Below, piece after piece: positions 6,828-13,910 of a DNA stretch of 17,575 nucleotides (position 1 is its first letter; every line of letters starts with the position of its first letter). The notes below the pieces were generated by a model. The model was given only the letters and a program-made list of their open reading frames with translations. It made no database searches and was not told the origin of the DNA. Made by a program: the position numbers and the translations under genes. Where the stretch lies: positions 1 to 17,575 of the forward strand of contig JACVJH010000039.1 in NCBI GenBank assembly GCA_015711895.1. Reading direction: 5' to 3'. The DNA comes from Candidatus Solincola tengchongensis (lineage in GTDB: Bacteria; Actinomycetota; Geothermincolia; Geothermincolales; RBG-13-55-18).

Positions 6828-8171
6828 TCAGGAGCGTATCAATTCCAGGAGCTGGTCACGCTTCTCCTCCATGAGCTCTCGCGTCTTGGCCTCCAGGTTG
6901 AGGCGCAGCAGGGGCTCGGTGTTGGAGGGGCGCACGTTGAACCACCAGTCGTCGTATTCCACGGTGATGCCGTCCAGCCGGTCGATCTTCTTGGCCCCGG
7001 AGTGCAGGCGGGCGATCTCCTCCAGCTTGGCGGGTATGTCCTCCACCCGGCTGTTGATCTCACCGGAGGCGTAGTATTTCTTGAAGGGTTTGAGGATCTC
7101 GGAGAGCGGCCTGTTCTCCCGGCTCACGATCTCCAGGACATAGACGGCGGCGATGAGGCCGGAGTCGGCGCGGTAGTTGTCCCGGAAGTAATAGTGGCCG
7201 GAATGCTCACCGGCGAAGATGGCCCCCGTCTCGGCCATGGTCTGTTTGATGAAGGAGTGGCCCACCCTTTCCCGGATGGGGACACCCCCGTAAGCGCGTA
7301 TGGTCTCCGGCACGATCCAGCTGTTGATACAGTTGTAGATGATCTTCTCCCCCGGGTGCTCCTGGAGGATGCGCCTGGCCACCAGGGCGGTGGTCAGGGA
7401 GCCGCTGACCGGCTCCCCCTTGTCGTCCACCAGGAAGACGCGGTCGGCGTCCCCGTCGAAGGCCATCCCCAGGTCCCCCTGCGCTTCCAGGACCCAGTTC
7501 TGGAGGAGGGCTATGTTCTCCGGCTCTATGGGGCTGGGCTGGTGGTGGGGGAAGGAGCCGTCCAGCTCGAAGCAATGGGGCACCAGTCGGCACGGGAGGC
7601 GCTCGAATAAGGCGGGGAGGATGAGGCCCGCCATGCCGTTTCCGGCGTCCGCCACCACCTTGAGGGGGCGGAGCACGGAGAGGTCGATGAAGCCCAGCAC
7701 ATGGTCGATGTAACGTGGGAGCATGTCTTTCTCCTCTAGGCCTCCGCGCCGGGGGGCGGAAGGGAGGTCTCCCTTGAGGACCAGCTCGCGGATCTCGCCG
7801 ATGCCGGTGTCCTCGCTTATAGGTCCCGCCTTGCGCCGGCACAGCTTTAAGCCGTTGTATTCCTTGGGGTTGTGGGAGGCGGTGAACATGGCCCCGGGCA
7901 GGTCCAGGTCCCCGGAAGCGAAGTAGAGCATGTCCGTGGAGCACAGCCCGATGTCCACCACGTCCGCCCCCTGGTCTCTGGCCCCCTCGATGAAGGCGCG
8001 TGAGAGTGACGGGGAAGAGAGCCGCATATCCCTCCCCACCAGGATGCGCTCCTCGCCCAGGAAGACGATGAAGGCCCTCCCCAATCGGTAGGATATGTCC
8101 TCGTCGATCTGCTGAGGGTAGATGCCACGAATGTCGTAAGCCTTGAATATGGAGGGATCAACAGCTTTCAT
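6828..8171 (-). CDS. Phosphomannomutase/phosphoglucomutase
   Basis: A 447-residue alpha-D-phosphohexomutase that moves phosphate between C6 and C1 of mannose and/or glucose. All four domain signatures are present: the start IFKAYDIRGIYP (8-19), the phosphoserine loop TASHNP (97-102, Ser99), the Mg site DGDADR (239-244), the sugar loop GEHSGH (321-326) and the phosphate loop RPSNTEP (414-420). The GEHSGHYYF form is typical of the ManB/AlgC-type dual enzyme rather than GlmM. AAGGAG lies 6 bases before ATG 8171. The product would link the neighbouring PGI/PMI enzyme to sugar-1-phosphates for GDP-mannose, UDP-glucose or glycogen. It is transcribed divergently from that gene. Which sugar it prefers cannot be told from sequence. 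Confidence 0.95.
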   Translation of the reverse strand: MKAVDPSIFKAYDIRGIYPQQIDEDISYRLGRAFIVFLGEERILVGRDMRLSSPSLSRAFIEGARDQGADVVDIGLCSTDMLYFASGDLDLPGAMFTASHNPKEYNGLKLCRRKAGPISEDTGIGEIRELVLKGDLPSAPRRGGLEEKDMLPRYIDHVLGFIDLSVLRPLKVVADAGNGMAGLILPALFERLPCRLVPHCFELDGSFPHHQPSPIEPENIALLQNWVLEAQGDLGMAFDGDADRVFLVDDKGEPVSGSLTTALVARRILQEHPGEKIIYNCINSWIVPETIRAYGGVPIRERVGHSFIKQTMAETGAIFAGEHSGHYYFRDNYRADSGLIAAVYVLEIVSRENRPLSEILKPFKKYYASGEINSRVEDIPAKLEEIARLHSGAKKIDRLDGITVEYDDWWFNVRPSNTEPLLRLNLEAKTRELMEEKRDQLLELIRS

Positions 8172-8448
8172 GGCTGACTCCTTGAACCATCCCTAAGGGG
8201 AACCTGTCGGATTCGAACCGCATTCCGGCGCCGTTTCACGCTTTTCCGAACATGTTAAGATTTTAGCATGCCCGGTTCCCGCTTACAGCCGTGATGCCCG
8301 CCGTCCGGCAAGCGTGAGGGGAGATCCGGCACGCCCCGGGGAACGGGGAGCGAGGCGGCGGTTCGGCTTGCCCGTTCCGTCCCGTGTTATATCCGCCGTC
8401 CGGCAAGAGCGGGGGCTCGAAAGGGTGCGAGGGAAGAAAGGAGCGGCC
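8172..8448. promoter_or_regulatory. Divergent intergenic region between pgm and the PGI/PMI gene
   Basis: This 277-base gap must hold promoters for both directions. The AT-rich core is 8241-8266. On the minus strand TAAAAT (8265 to 8260) is a fair -10 with only a poor -35 (CTGTAA, 17 bases away). On the plus strand TGTTAT (8385-8390) is a possible -10 without a good -35. It also contains a 15-bp direct repeat (8298 and 8393) and, on the minus strand, an exact tRNA T-arm-like 11-mer at 8219-8209, inside a 7-bp closing inverted repeat (8280-8274 with 8204-8198). No complete tRNA or protein gene was seen here. Confidence 0.45.
8298..8407 (+). repeat. Pair of 15-bp direct repeats upstream of PGI/PMI
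   Basis: CCGCCGTCCGGCAAG occurs at 8298-8312 and again, unchanged, at 8393-8407. Starts are 95 bases apart, close to nine DNA turns. Each copy contains the near-palindrome GCCG-TC-CGGC. The second copy ends 41 bases before the start codon, immediately after a possible -10 box, so the pair could be operator sites for a looping regulator. No other copy was noticed in the window. The identity of a binding protein is unknown. Confidence 0.5.
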
Positions 8449-9525
8449 ATGGAGGATAGGGTGAACCTGGACGACGTGATGGAGCTCGAGCAGCGGGATC
8501 CCGGCAACATGCTCGCCGCGGTGGAATCTTTTCCCCGGCAGTGCAGGGAGGCCCTGCGGATGGGCCGGGAGCTTGCGGACCTACCCCCAGGAGAGGGCAT
8601 AAGCCGCATAGCCTACCTGGGTATGGGAGGTTCGGCCATCGGCGGGGACATCCTGCGCGCCCTGCTCGAGGAGGCCACCGGCCTGCCCATAAGCGTGCAT
8701 CGCTCCTATCGCCTTCCTGCCCTCCTGGGCCCGGACACCTTGGCCGTGGCGGCCAGTTATTCCGGGAACACCGAGGAGACACTCTCCGCCTACGACGATG
8801 CCATATACCTCGGATGCCGCCTTCTGGTGCTCACATCGGGAGGTCAGTTGCTGGAGAAAGCCCGCGGCTACCGGCATTCCTGTGTGGTGATCCCGGCCGG
8901 GTTACAGCCGCGGGCGGCGCTGGGATACCTCTTCCTCCCCGCCGCGGCGGTCATCGAGCGCCTGGGGCTCATGCAGGGTTTCGTCCGGGTGTCCTACGAG
9001 GCCGTGGAGTACCTGGAGGAAAAGGCGACGGAATGGGGTCGCATCTCCTCCACGGCGCGCAACTTCGCCAAGCAGATGGCCCTGCGCCTGGCGGGCAAGG
9101 TGCCGGTCGTCTACGGAACGGAGGGGTTGCTGGGGGTGGCCGCCTACCGCTGGAAATGCCAGTTCAACGAGAACTCCAAGGTCCCCGCCTTCCACCATGT
9201 CCTCCCGGAGATGAACCACAACGAGATCGTGGGGTGGCACAGGGCGGACGAGTTCAGCCGCCGGGTGGAAGTGGTCTTTCTCCTGGAGGAGGATGCCCAT
9301 CCCCGCATCGCCAAACGGGTGGAGATAACCGCGGACATCCTGCGCGAGAAGGTGGGCGGGGTGACCGTGATCCGGGTGGGGGGGCGCACCCGAACCGAGA
9401 AACTCCTGGGCGCCATCTACCTTGGCGACTTCGTGAGCGTCTACCTGGCCCTCTTGAACGGGGTGGATCCGACGCCGGTGGAGAGCATCGCCCTGCTCAA
9501 GGAGCGTATGGCCCGGGGGGGCTGA
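8449..9525 (+). CDS. Bifunctional phosphoglucose/phosphomannose isomerase (SIS family)
   Basis: Interconverts glucose-6-P or mannose-6-P with fructose-6-P. From ATG 8449 the protein is 358 residues, normal for this archaeal/actinobacterial-type family. The first SIS domain shows LGMGGSAIGGD (57-67) and the sugar-phosphate loop SYSGNTEET (103-111). The second part has FNENSKVPAFHH and PEMNHNEIVGW, where E241 and H257 match the catalytic Glu and His of the Pyrobaculum enzyme in both motif and 16-residue spacing. The frame is open back to 8314, but AAAGGAG (8437-8443), 5 bases before ATG 8449, and loss of conservation upstream fix the start. Actinobacteria often place such a gene beside phosphomannomutase, as here. 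PNP follows 60 bases later, probably cotranscribed. Confidence 0.93.
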   Translation: MEDRVNLDDVMELEQRDPGNMLAAVESFPRQCREALRMGRELADLPPGEGISRIAYLGMGGSAIGGDILRALLEEATGLPISVHRSYRLPALLGPDTLAVAASYSGNTEETLSAYDDAIYLGCRLLVLTSGGQLLEKARGYRHSCVVIPAGLQPRAALGYLFLPAAAVIERLGLMQGFVRVSYEAVEYLEEKATEWGRISSTARNFAKQMALRLAGKVPVVYGTEGLLGVAAYRWKCQFNENSKVPAFHHVLPEMNHNEIVGWHRADEFSRRVEVVFLLEEDAHPRIAKRVEITADILREKVGGVTVIRVGGRTRTEKLLGAIYLGDFVSVYLALLNGVDPTPVESIALLKERMARGG

Positions 9526-9585
9526 CGCCGGGGGCCATGCGTACTGCCTTTTTGCGGAGCGAAACGGAAGGGAAGGAGGCGAGGA

Positions 9586-10443
9586 ATGGGAGCGGAGACG
9601 AGGGTCGAGGACAGCGGTTCCCCGGGGTCGGCGGCGCGTTTTCTGGCCTCCCTCCTGGAAGGGGAGGGGCTTCCACTCCCCGGTGAGGCGGTCGTGCTCG
9701 GCAGCGGCCAGGGGGAGGCGGTACCCGGGGCGGAGCGAGAGGTGGAGGTCTCCTTCGAGGAGATCCCGGGATGGCCGCGTGCCGGGGTCCCGGGACACGC
9801 GGGTACCGTGCTGGTGGCGGATTACGGCCGCAAGTGCGCCCTCTTCCAGAGGGGAAGGCTCCATTACTACGAGGGGCTGACCATTGAGTAGGTGGCCTTT
9901 CCGGTTGGCGTCCTGGCCTGCCTCGTGGTGCGCAGGTTGTTGCTGTGCAACGCGGCGGGGGCCCTGAACCCGGCCTATGAGCCTGGTTTCCTGATGCTGG
10001 TTAGGGATCACATCAACCTCATGGGGGTCAACCCCCTACGCGGCGTGCGGGATGCCGACGGCACCCCGGCCTTCGTGGACCTCTCCGACCTCTACGATGC
10101 CGGATGCGGCGACTTCCTCCTCGGGAAGGCGCAGGCCGAGGGCTGGCCGCTGGTGGAAGGAGTGCTGGTGGCTGTTTCCGGACCCTCCTATGAGACGGGG
10201 GCCGAACTGCGCTTCCTGCGCCTCATCGGCGGGGACGCGGTCTCCATGAGCCTGGTCCCCGAGGCCCTTTACGCCCGCCACCTGGGGATGAGGGTGAACG
10301 GCGTGAGCGTGATAACCAATATCTGGGACCTGCGCAGGCCCCGCCCCGTCTCCCATGAGGAGGTGCTGCGGACGGCATCCTCGGCCGTTCCCGCCCTCAG
10401 GGACATCATCCGGTCCTGGCTGGAATACGAGGCTTCGCCGTGA
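9586..10443 (+). pseudogene. Purine nucleoside phosphorylase gene with in-frame TAG
   Basis: Trimeric-type PNP splits purine nucleosides with phosphate, giving base plus ribose-1-P. Read through, it is 285 codons, full length for the family. Visible motifs are the phosphate loop GSGQG (39-43), GHAG (70-73), GRLHYYEG (90-97), NAAG (122-125), DHINLMG (141-147), GPSYET (199-204) and ITN (243-245). Codon 102 is TAG (9889-9891) where relatives have Glu or Gln, just after the active-site HYYEG. The frame resumes immediately as VAFPV. Further changes at usually conserved places (FPVRV to FPVGV at 108, LGV to LVV at 114, VGMS to VSMS) suggest decay. The start is still good: AAGGAGG 6 bases before ATG 9586. 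GTG 9892 could allow re-initiation but lacks a well-placed ribosome site. Confidence 0.85.
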
Positions 10444-10812
10444 GGGGAGCCCTCTTACCGCCGCATGGCGGCCGTCCTAAAGCCGTGTATGTCCCGTGTT
10501 TTTAACGTGAGCATGCTGCACCCACTTCTTGATGGAATATATCGGGAATATAAACCGGCCGTGTTCTGAGCGACTTGTTCTGGGCAAGCGTCAACCACAC
10601 GCCTTAGGCAATCTAGTCCACGAATCACGGAGGGATTCCCTCCCTCGTCTCCGGGAAAGGGCAGTCTCGTAGAGAGGATCCGCGAGACCGCCGCCTGCCC
10701 GTAGATGAAAGCGAGGAAGGTAAAGAGAACGGCATCCGCCAGCACATGCCGGCTCCGGAGGACCAGATAAATAATTGCAATATATTCAAAAACCATGTAA
10801 CAAAACCCGCTC
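10442..10812. other. Non-coding, lower-GC stretch with small hairpins
   Basis: No plus-strand gene is supported in these ~370 bases, and GC falls towards the right end (about 40% by hand count in 10741-10800). Short perfect inverted repeats are present: GAGGG/CCCTC across the PNP stop (10442-10454), GCCGC/GCGGC (10460-10472), GGAGGG/CCCTCC (10629-10643) and GTCTCG/CGAGAC (10664-10688). The first could be a weak terminator but has only two T after it. The stretch marks the left edge of a compositionally different island. A possible minus-strand gene remnant is listed separately. Confidence 0.5.
10455..10796 (-). pseudogene. Possible 5'-truncated membrane-protein remnant (weak)
   Basis: From ATG 10796 leftwards the minus strand reads about 50 residues with two hydrophobic stretches, EYIAIIYLVL and AVLFTFLAFIYGQAAV, the second followed by a basic/polar turn. 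The rhythm resembles the last membrane helices of prolipoprotein diacylglyceryl transferase (Lgt), including an F..Y..YG-like pattern, but this is a by-eye resemblance only. After about residue 52 the reading loses protein-like character. Its 5' side runs into the ferredoxin gene, so any real gene would be truncated. It may equally be a chance open frame. Confidence 0.2.
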
Positions 10813-11118
10813 ATGCCGTGCAGGCCTGTATTGTTCGATCCCGAGCTTTGCACCGGATGTAATGCCTGCGTGGGTGTGCGCAGGAAGGACGTCCTTTTTC
10901 CCAACCCGGAAAAAGGCAAGCGGCCGCTTATCCTTTATCCCGACGAATGCTGGTTCTGCGGATGTTGCGTCATCTATTGCCCAACGCCCGGCGCTTCCAG
11001 AATCAATCACCCATTGCCGCTCAAATGGTATTGGAAACGTAAGGAGACCGGGGAGCACTTCCGCATCGGGATGAAGAATCCGCCGCCACCTAACGACAAA
11101 CCGCCTGTCGGTTGTTGA
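10813..11118 (+). CDS. Two-cluster 4Fe-4S ferredoxin-like protein lacking one cluster cysteine
   Basis: A 101-residue ferredoxin-type subunit, probably the electron carrier for the flavoprotein encoded 29 bases downstream. Cluster motif II is complete: C46, C49, C52, C56-Pro. Motif I reads CTGCNACVGVRRKDV: C13, C16 and C19 are present but the expected fourth ligand at 23 is Arg (CGC, 10879-10881), one base from TGC. The C-terminal part, NHPLPLKWYWKRKETGEHFR and a Pro-rich tail, resembles the small subunit paired with AprA/fumarate-reductase-like flavoproteins (inference). ATG 10813 has no clear ribosome site. TTGCAA...TAACAA (10775-10803, 17-base gap) is a weak promoter that would give an almost leaderless message. 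Given its neighbour it may be a decaying gene. Confidence 0.75.
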   Translation: MPCRPVLFDPELCTGCNACVGVRRKDVLFPNPEKGKRPLILYPDECWFCGCCVIYCPTPGASRINHPLPLKWYWKRKETGEHFRIGMKNPPPPNDKPPVGC

Positions 11119-11147
11119 AATCCTACGTTGAGCCGAGGGGGAGAGTC

Positions 11148-12818
11148 ATGCAGGGGAATCTGGGACCATGGCCTTACGAGGTGGAATACGGCATCGAGAA
11201 CGGGGTGGAATGCGACGTCCTGGTTCTTGGAGGCGGGGTTGCGGGATGTTTTGCCGCCATCTCGGCGGCGAACTAAGGGGCTCGAGTGGTCGTCGTGGAC
11301 AAGGGGCCCATAAAGACCGGCGTTTCAGGCGGAGCGGGATGCGACCACTGGAACTATCCCCTGACGACTCCCTTCAGCAAGATCACGCCCGAAGAACTCG
11401 TTGATTTCGTCGATTTTGTCACCTATGGATGGTTCTGCGGCATCGGCCTGTACATACAGTGCCGGGAAAGCTGGGATTGTCTTCTGGACGCGGAGAGATG
11501 GGGCCTGCCGCCTCGCGATGTCGACGGTGAGTCCAAGGGGTCCGGCTTCAGAGACGAAGAAACCGGGATCCTGTTTGCGTATAACCATGACAATCGACAT
11601 ATCGTACGAGTGCGCGGCGGAGCGAGAATCAAGGAATATTATCACCGGGAGCTCAGAAGGCTGGGCGTGCCGTTGTATGAACGGGTCATGGCCACCAGCC
11701 TATTGACGGAAGGAGGGAAAGAGGGCGCCAGGGTCGTTGGCGCAACGGGCCTGAACGTCCGCACGGGGGAATTCTACATCTTCAAGGCAAAATCCACCGT
11801 TCTCTGCATGTCCATAGCTTCAAGTCCGTGGATCTTCTCTACCGAGAGCATGGGAGCGGGTATGCATGTCATCGACCCCGACTGCACGGGCGAGGGGTTT
11901 TCTGTGGCTTGGAACGCGGGCGCCGAGCTCACCTTGCCCCTCTACGACGATCTGCCGGGCATACCCGAAGACGAGAGGAGGGCGATCTTCGGGCTCATGG
12001 TCGGCAACGAGGGAAGGACACGCGTGCCGATTTACGAGAACTATTCTCAGTGGGGGTTTGACCCCCACAAAGACCTTCTGCCGGTGCCCATCCATCCCGC
12101 CGATCGGTACAAGATGCCGGCCTGGCTTTTTTACAAACCTCCGGAACGTTACCGCGGCCCGGCGATATTGGGCGGTGGGCTCATGTACGACTGGGACCTC
12201 AAAACCAACCTCGAAGGGTTGTATGTGGCGGGGATGAACGGCTTTTGCGGTATCGATCACAGCCAAGCGGCGGCGACCGGCCGGTACGCCGGCAGGAAAG
12301 CGGCGGACTATGCATTGCGAGAAGCACCTGCTCCAGCGATCCATCGTGACCAGGTAGAGAGGGAGAAGGCTAAAGGGTACGGTCCCATCGAAAGAGACAA
12401 TGGGATGGAAAGAGGTCCACGCGGGTGTTGCTATGTCATGCAGTAGTTCTGTGGCACGGAAAAGCACGAGAACACGTTAAAACTGGGCCTGTGGCGGCTC
12501 AAGCAGATAAAGGAAGTCGAGGCACAGGAACTCTACGCCAGGAATCCCCACGAACTCGCGCGATGTAACGAGGCCTTCACGTTGATCACGGTCGGAGAGG
12601 TCATCATGCACGCCTGCCTGGCGAGAAAAGCCAGCATCGGGGCGTTGGGGTTCTACCGCTTGGATTACCCGTATTCCGGGCCTGAAGACAAGAAGTTCAT
12701 CACCGTGAAGAAAAAGGGCGAAGGGGTCGAAGTGGGCGAAAAGCCGCATCGTTTCTGGCTGCTGGAGCCTTACGCCCCCACATACGCGGAGAATTACGCA
12801 TCGCACGCCGGACTGTGA
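11148..12818 (+). pseudogene. AprA/fumarate-reductase-like FAD flavoprotein, two in-frame stops
   Basis: Read through, one frame runs 556 residues from ATG 11148 (GGGGGAG just upstream) to TGA 12816-12818. The Rossmann fold for FAD is at 23-53: DVLVLGGGVAGCFAAIS, then a stop, then GARVVVVDKG. Later come SGGAGCDHW (60-68), GATGLNVRTGEFYIFKAK, the substrate/FAD block GGGLMYDWDLKTNLEGLYVAG, AATGRYAGRKAADYA and a C-terminal helical domain with MHACLARKASIGALGFYRLDY. TAA at 11274-11276 replaces codon 43 and TAG at 12444-12446 replaces codon 433; protein similarity continues in the same frame after both, so these are substitutions, not frameshifts. The family transfers electrons to substrates such as APS or fumarate; the actual substrate cannot be named. 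It pairs with the ferredoxin gene just upstream. Confidence 0.85.
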
Positions 12819-12917
12819 TAGTGGGATGCGAGAGGTCGGCCCGAGAAGGTCCTATCCTTTTGATGCCTGGATTGCGTAGCCGTTTTTTTGCATCAAGCAA
12901 CCTTCCCTCTTCTTTCC

Positions 12918-12946
12918 TTGACACTAGGGGGGACGGCCTCTATTAT
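12918..12946 (+). promoter_or_regulatory. Strong sigma-70-type promoter for rplM-rpsI
   Basis: TTGACA (12918-12923) is a perfect -35 box, followed after exactly 17 bases by TATTAT (12941-12946), one mismatch from TATAAT. Transcription would begin near 12953, giving a leader of about 36 bases with a GAGG ribosome site at 12976-12979. It lies just right of the decayed flavoprotein gene and gives the ribosomal pair expression independent of the accessory genes. Upstream, TTGATGC (12860-12866) and GCATCAA (12890-12896) form an inverted repeat around a T7 run, of unclear role. Confidence 0.85.
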
Positions 12947-12988
12947 TAGTGTTTGTCGTGCTGTGAGAGAGATACGAGGCGACGCGGA

Positions 12989-13426
12989 ATGATGAAGACC
13001 TACAGCACCAAGAAGGCGGACATAGAGCGCCGGTGGTACCTGGTGGACGCCCAGGGCATGGTCCTGGGGAGACTGGCCTCCGAGGTGGCCAAGATCCTCA
13101 AGGGAAAGAACAAACCCATCTATGTGCCCCATATGGACGTGGGCGACCACGTAGTGGTGGTCAACGCCGAGAAGGTGGTACTGACCGGCGATAAACTGGA
13201 TAAGAAAAAATACTACCGGCATTCCGGCTATCCGGGAGGCCTGCGAGAGTTCACCTACAGGACCCTCCTGCGGGAGAAGCCGGAGATGGTGGTGGAGAAG
13301 GCGGTGCGGGGGATGCTCCCCAAGAACCGCCTGGGCCGGGCCATGATCCGCAAGCTGCACGTCTATGCCGGCCCGGACCATCCCCACCAGGCCCAGAAGC
13401 CGGAGAAGATCTCCCTGGGCGCATGA
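12989..13426 (+). CDS. rplM: 50S ribosomal protein L13
   Basis: L13 is an early-assembly large-subunit protein. The product is 145 residues (E. coli 142), with the family blocks MKTYSTKKADIERRWYLVDA, GMVLGRLASEVAKILKGK, DVGDHVVVVNAEKVVLTG and the YRHSGYPGG segment. The MLPKNRLGRAMIRKLHVYAG signature is also present. Two adjacent ATG codons exist (12989 and 12992); the second gives the classical MKTYS start, the first sits 9 bases from GAGG and is kept, a one-residue difference. The frame is open back to 12953, but that would coincide with the predicted transcription start. rpsI follows 23 bases later, the universal pair. Confidence 0.97.
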   Translation: MMKTYSTKKADIERRWYLVDAQGMVLGRLASEVAKILKGKNKPIYVPHMDVGDHVVVVNAEKVVLTGDKLDKKKYYRHSGYPGGLREFTYRTLLREKPEMVVEKAVRGMLPKNRLGRAMIRKLHVYAGPDHPHQAQKPEKISLGA

Positions 13427-13449
13427 GGACGGAAAGGCAGGTGTGACCT

Positions 13450-13842
13450 TTGCCGCAGCATCTGGGTTACGGGACGGGCAGGAGAAAGGAAGCCGTGGCC
13501 AGGGTCTGGCTTTATCCCGGCGAGGGCGAGTTCGTGATCAACGGAAGGAGCCTGGAGGAGTACTTCCCGCGCCAGACCCTGCGGGATCAGATCATGCAGG
13601 CCCTGGAGGCCGCGGGTAGTGTGGGGCGCTACAAGGTGGTGGCCACCATACGGGGCGGGGGCATCTCCGGACAGGCCGGTGCCCTCCGCCATGGAATTGC
13701 CCGTGCCCTCGTGGACTGCGACGAGACCCTCCGTTCCGAGTTGAAGAAGGCCGGACTTTTGCGGCGCGACCCCCGCATGAAGGAACGCAAGAAGTACGGC
13801 CTCAAGAAGGCGCGCAAGCGACCCCAGTTCTCCAAGCGCTGA
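13450..13842 (+). CDS. rpsI: 30S ribosomal protein S9 (TTG start)
   Basis: S9 lies in the 30S head, and its C-terminal tail touches P-site tRNA. The 130-residue product equals the E. coli length and ends FSKR, the tRNA-contacting tail. Other blocks: GYGTGRRKEAVARVWLYPG, NGRSLEEYFPRQTLRD, TIRGGGISGQAGALRHGIAR and RDPRMKERKKYGLKKARKR. The start is TTG at 13450; AGGTG at 13439-13443 leaves a 6-base spacer, and no in-frame ATG or GTG precedes the conserved part. It is the last gene of the rplM transcript, closed by a hairpin terminator 37 bases after the stop. Confidence 0.97.
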   Translation: MPQHLGYGTGRRKEAVARVWLYPGEGEFVINGRSLEEYFPRQTLRDQIMQALEAAGSVGRYKVVATIRGGGISGQAGALRHGIARALVDCDETLRSELKKAGLLRRDPRMKERKKYGLKKARKRPQFSKR

Positions 13843-13879
13843 ACCTCAGGACCGAATAACGCCCCCTCTTTCGCGGAAC

Positions 13880-13910
13880 GGCATGTACTTGCCTTTTTAC
13901 ATGCCTTTCT
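13880..13910 (+). terminator. Rho-independent terminator after rpsI
   Basis: A perfect 8-bp stem, GGCATGTA (13880-13887) with TACATGCC (13898-13905), encloses a 10-base loop and is followed by TTTCT. Located 37 bases after the rpsI stop, it should end the rplM-rpsI transcript. The T tail is short, so some read-through is possible. Confidence 0.75.

Noticed and set aside
6669..7610. 313-codon plus-strand open frame opposite pgm and the lipoprotein gene
   Set aside because: Mirror of the pgm coding strand; the real product with all four mutase signatures is on the other strand.
8246..8260. LexA-type box around GAACATGTTAAG
   Set aside because: Only one half-site fits; the second half is not GTTC at the required spacing.
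8902..10011. 369-codon minus-strand open frame over the isomerase and PNP genes
   Set aside because: Shadow frame, compositionally biased, crossing two genes with clear motifs on the plus strand.
9889..12446. Pyrrolysine or other stop-codon recoding explaining the internal stops
   Set aside because: One stop is TAA and two are TAG; rpsM and rpsK end with TAG, and no pyl genes are in the window.
12582..12818. Separate small gene of 78 codons
   Set aside because: It is in the same frame as the flavoprotein gene and forms its C-terminal domain after the in-frame TAG.
10444..12988. Insertion sequence, integron or CRISPR array around the redox island
   Set aside because: No transposase or integrase motifs, no terminal inverted repeats or target duplications, and no regularly spaced repeats were found.
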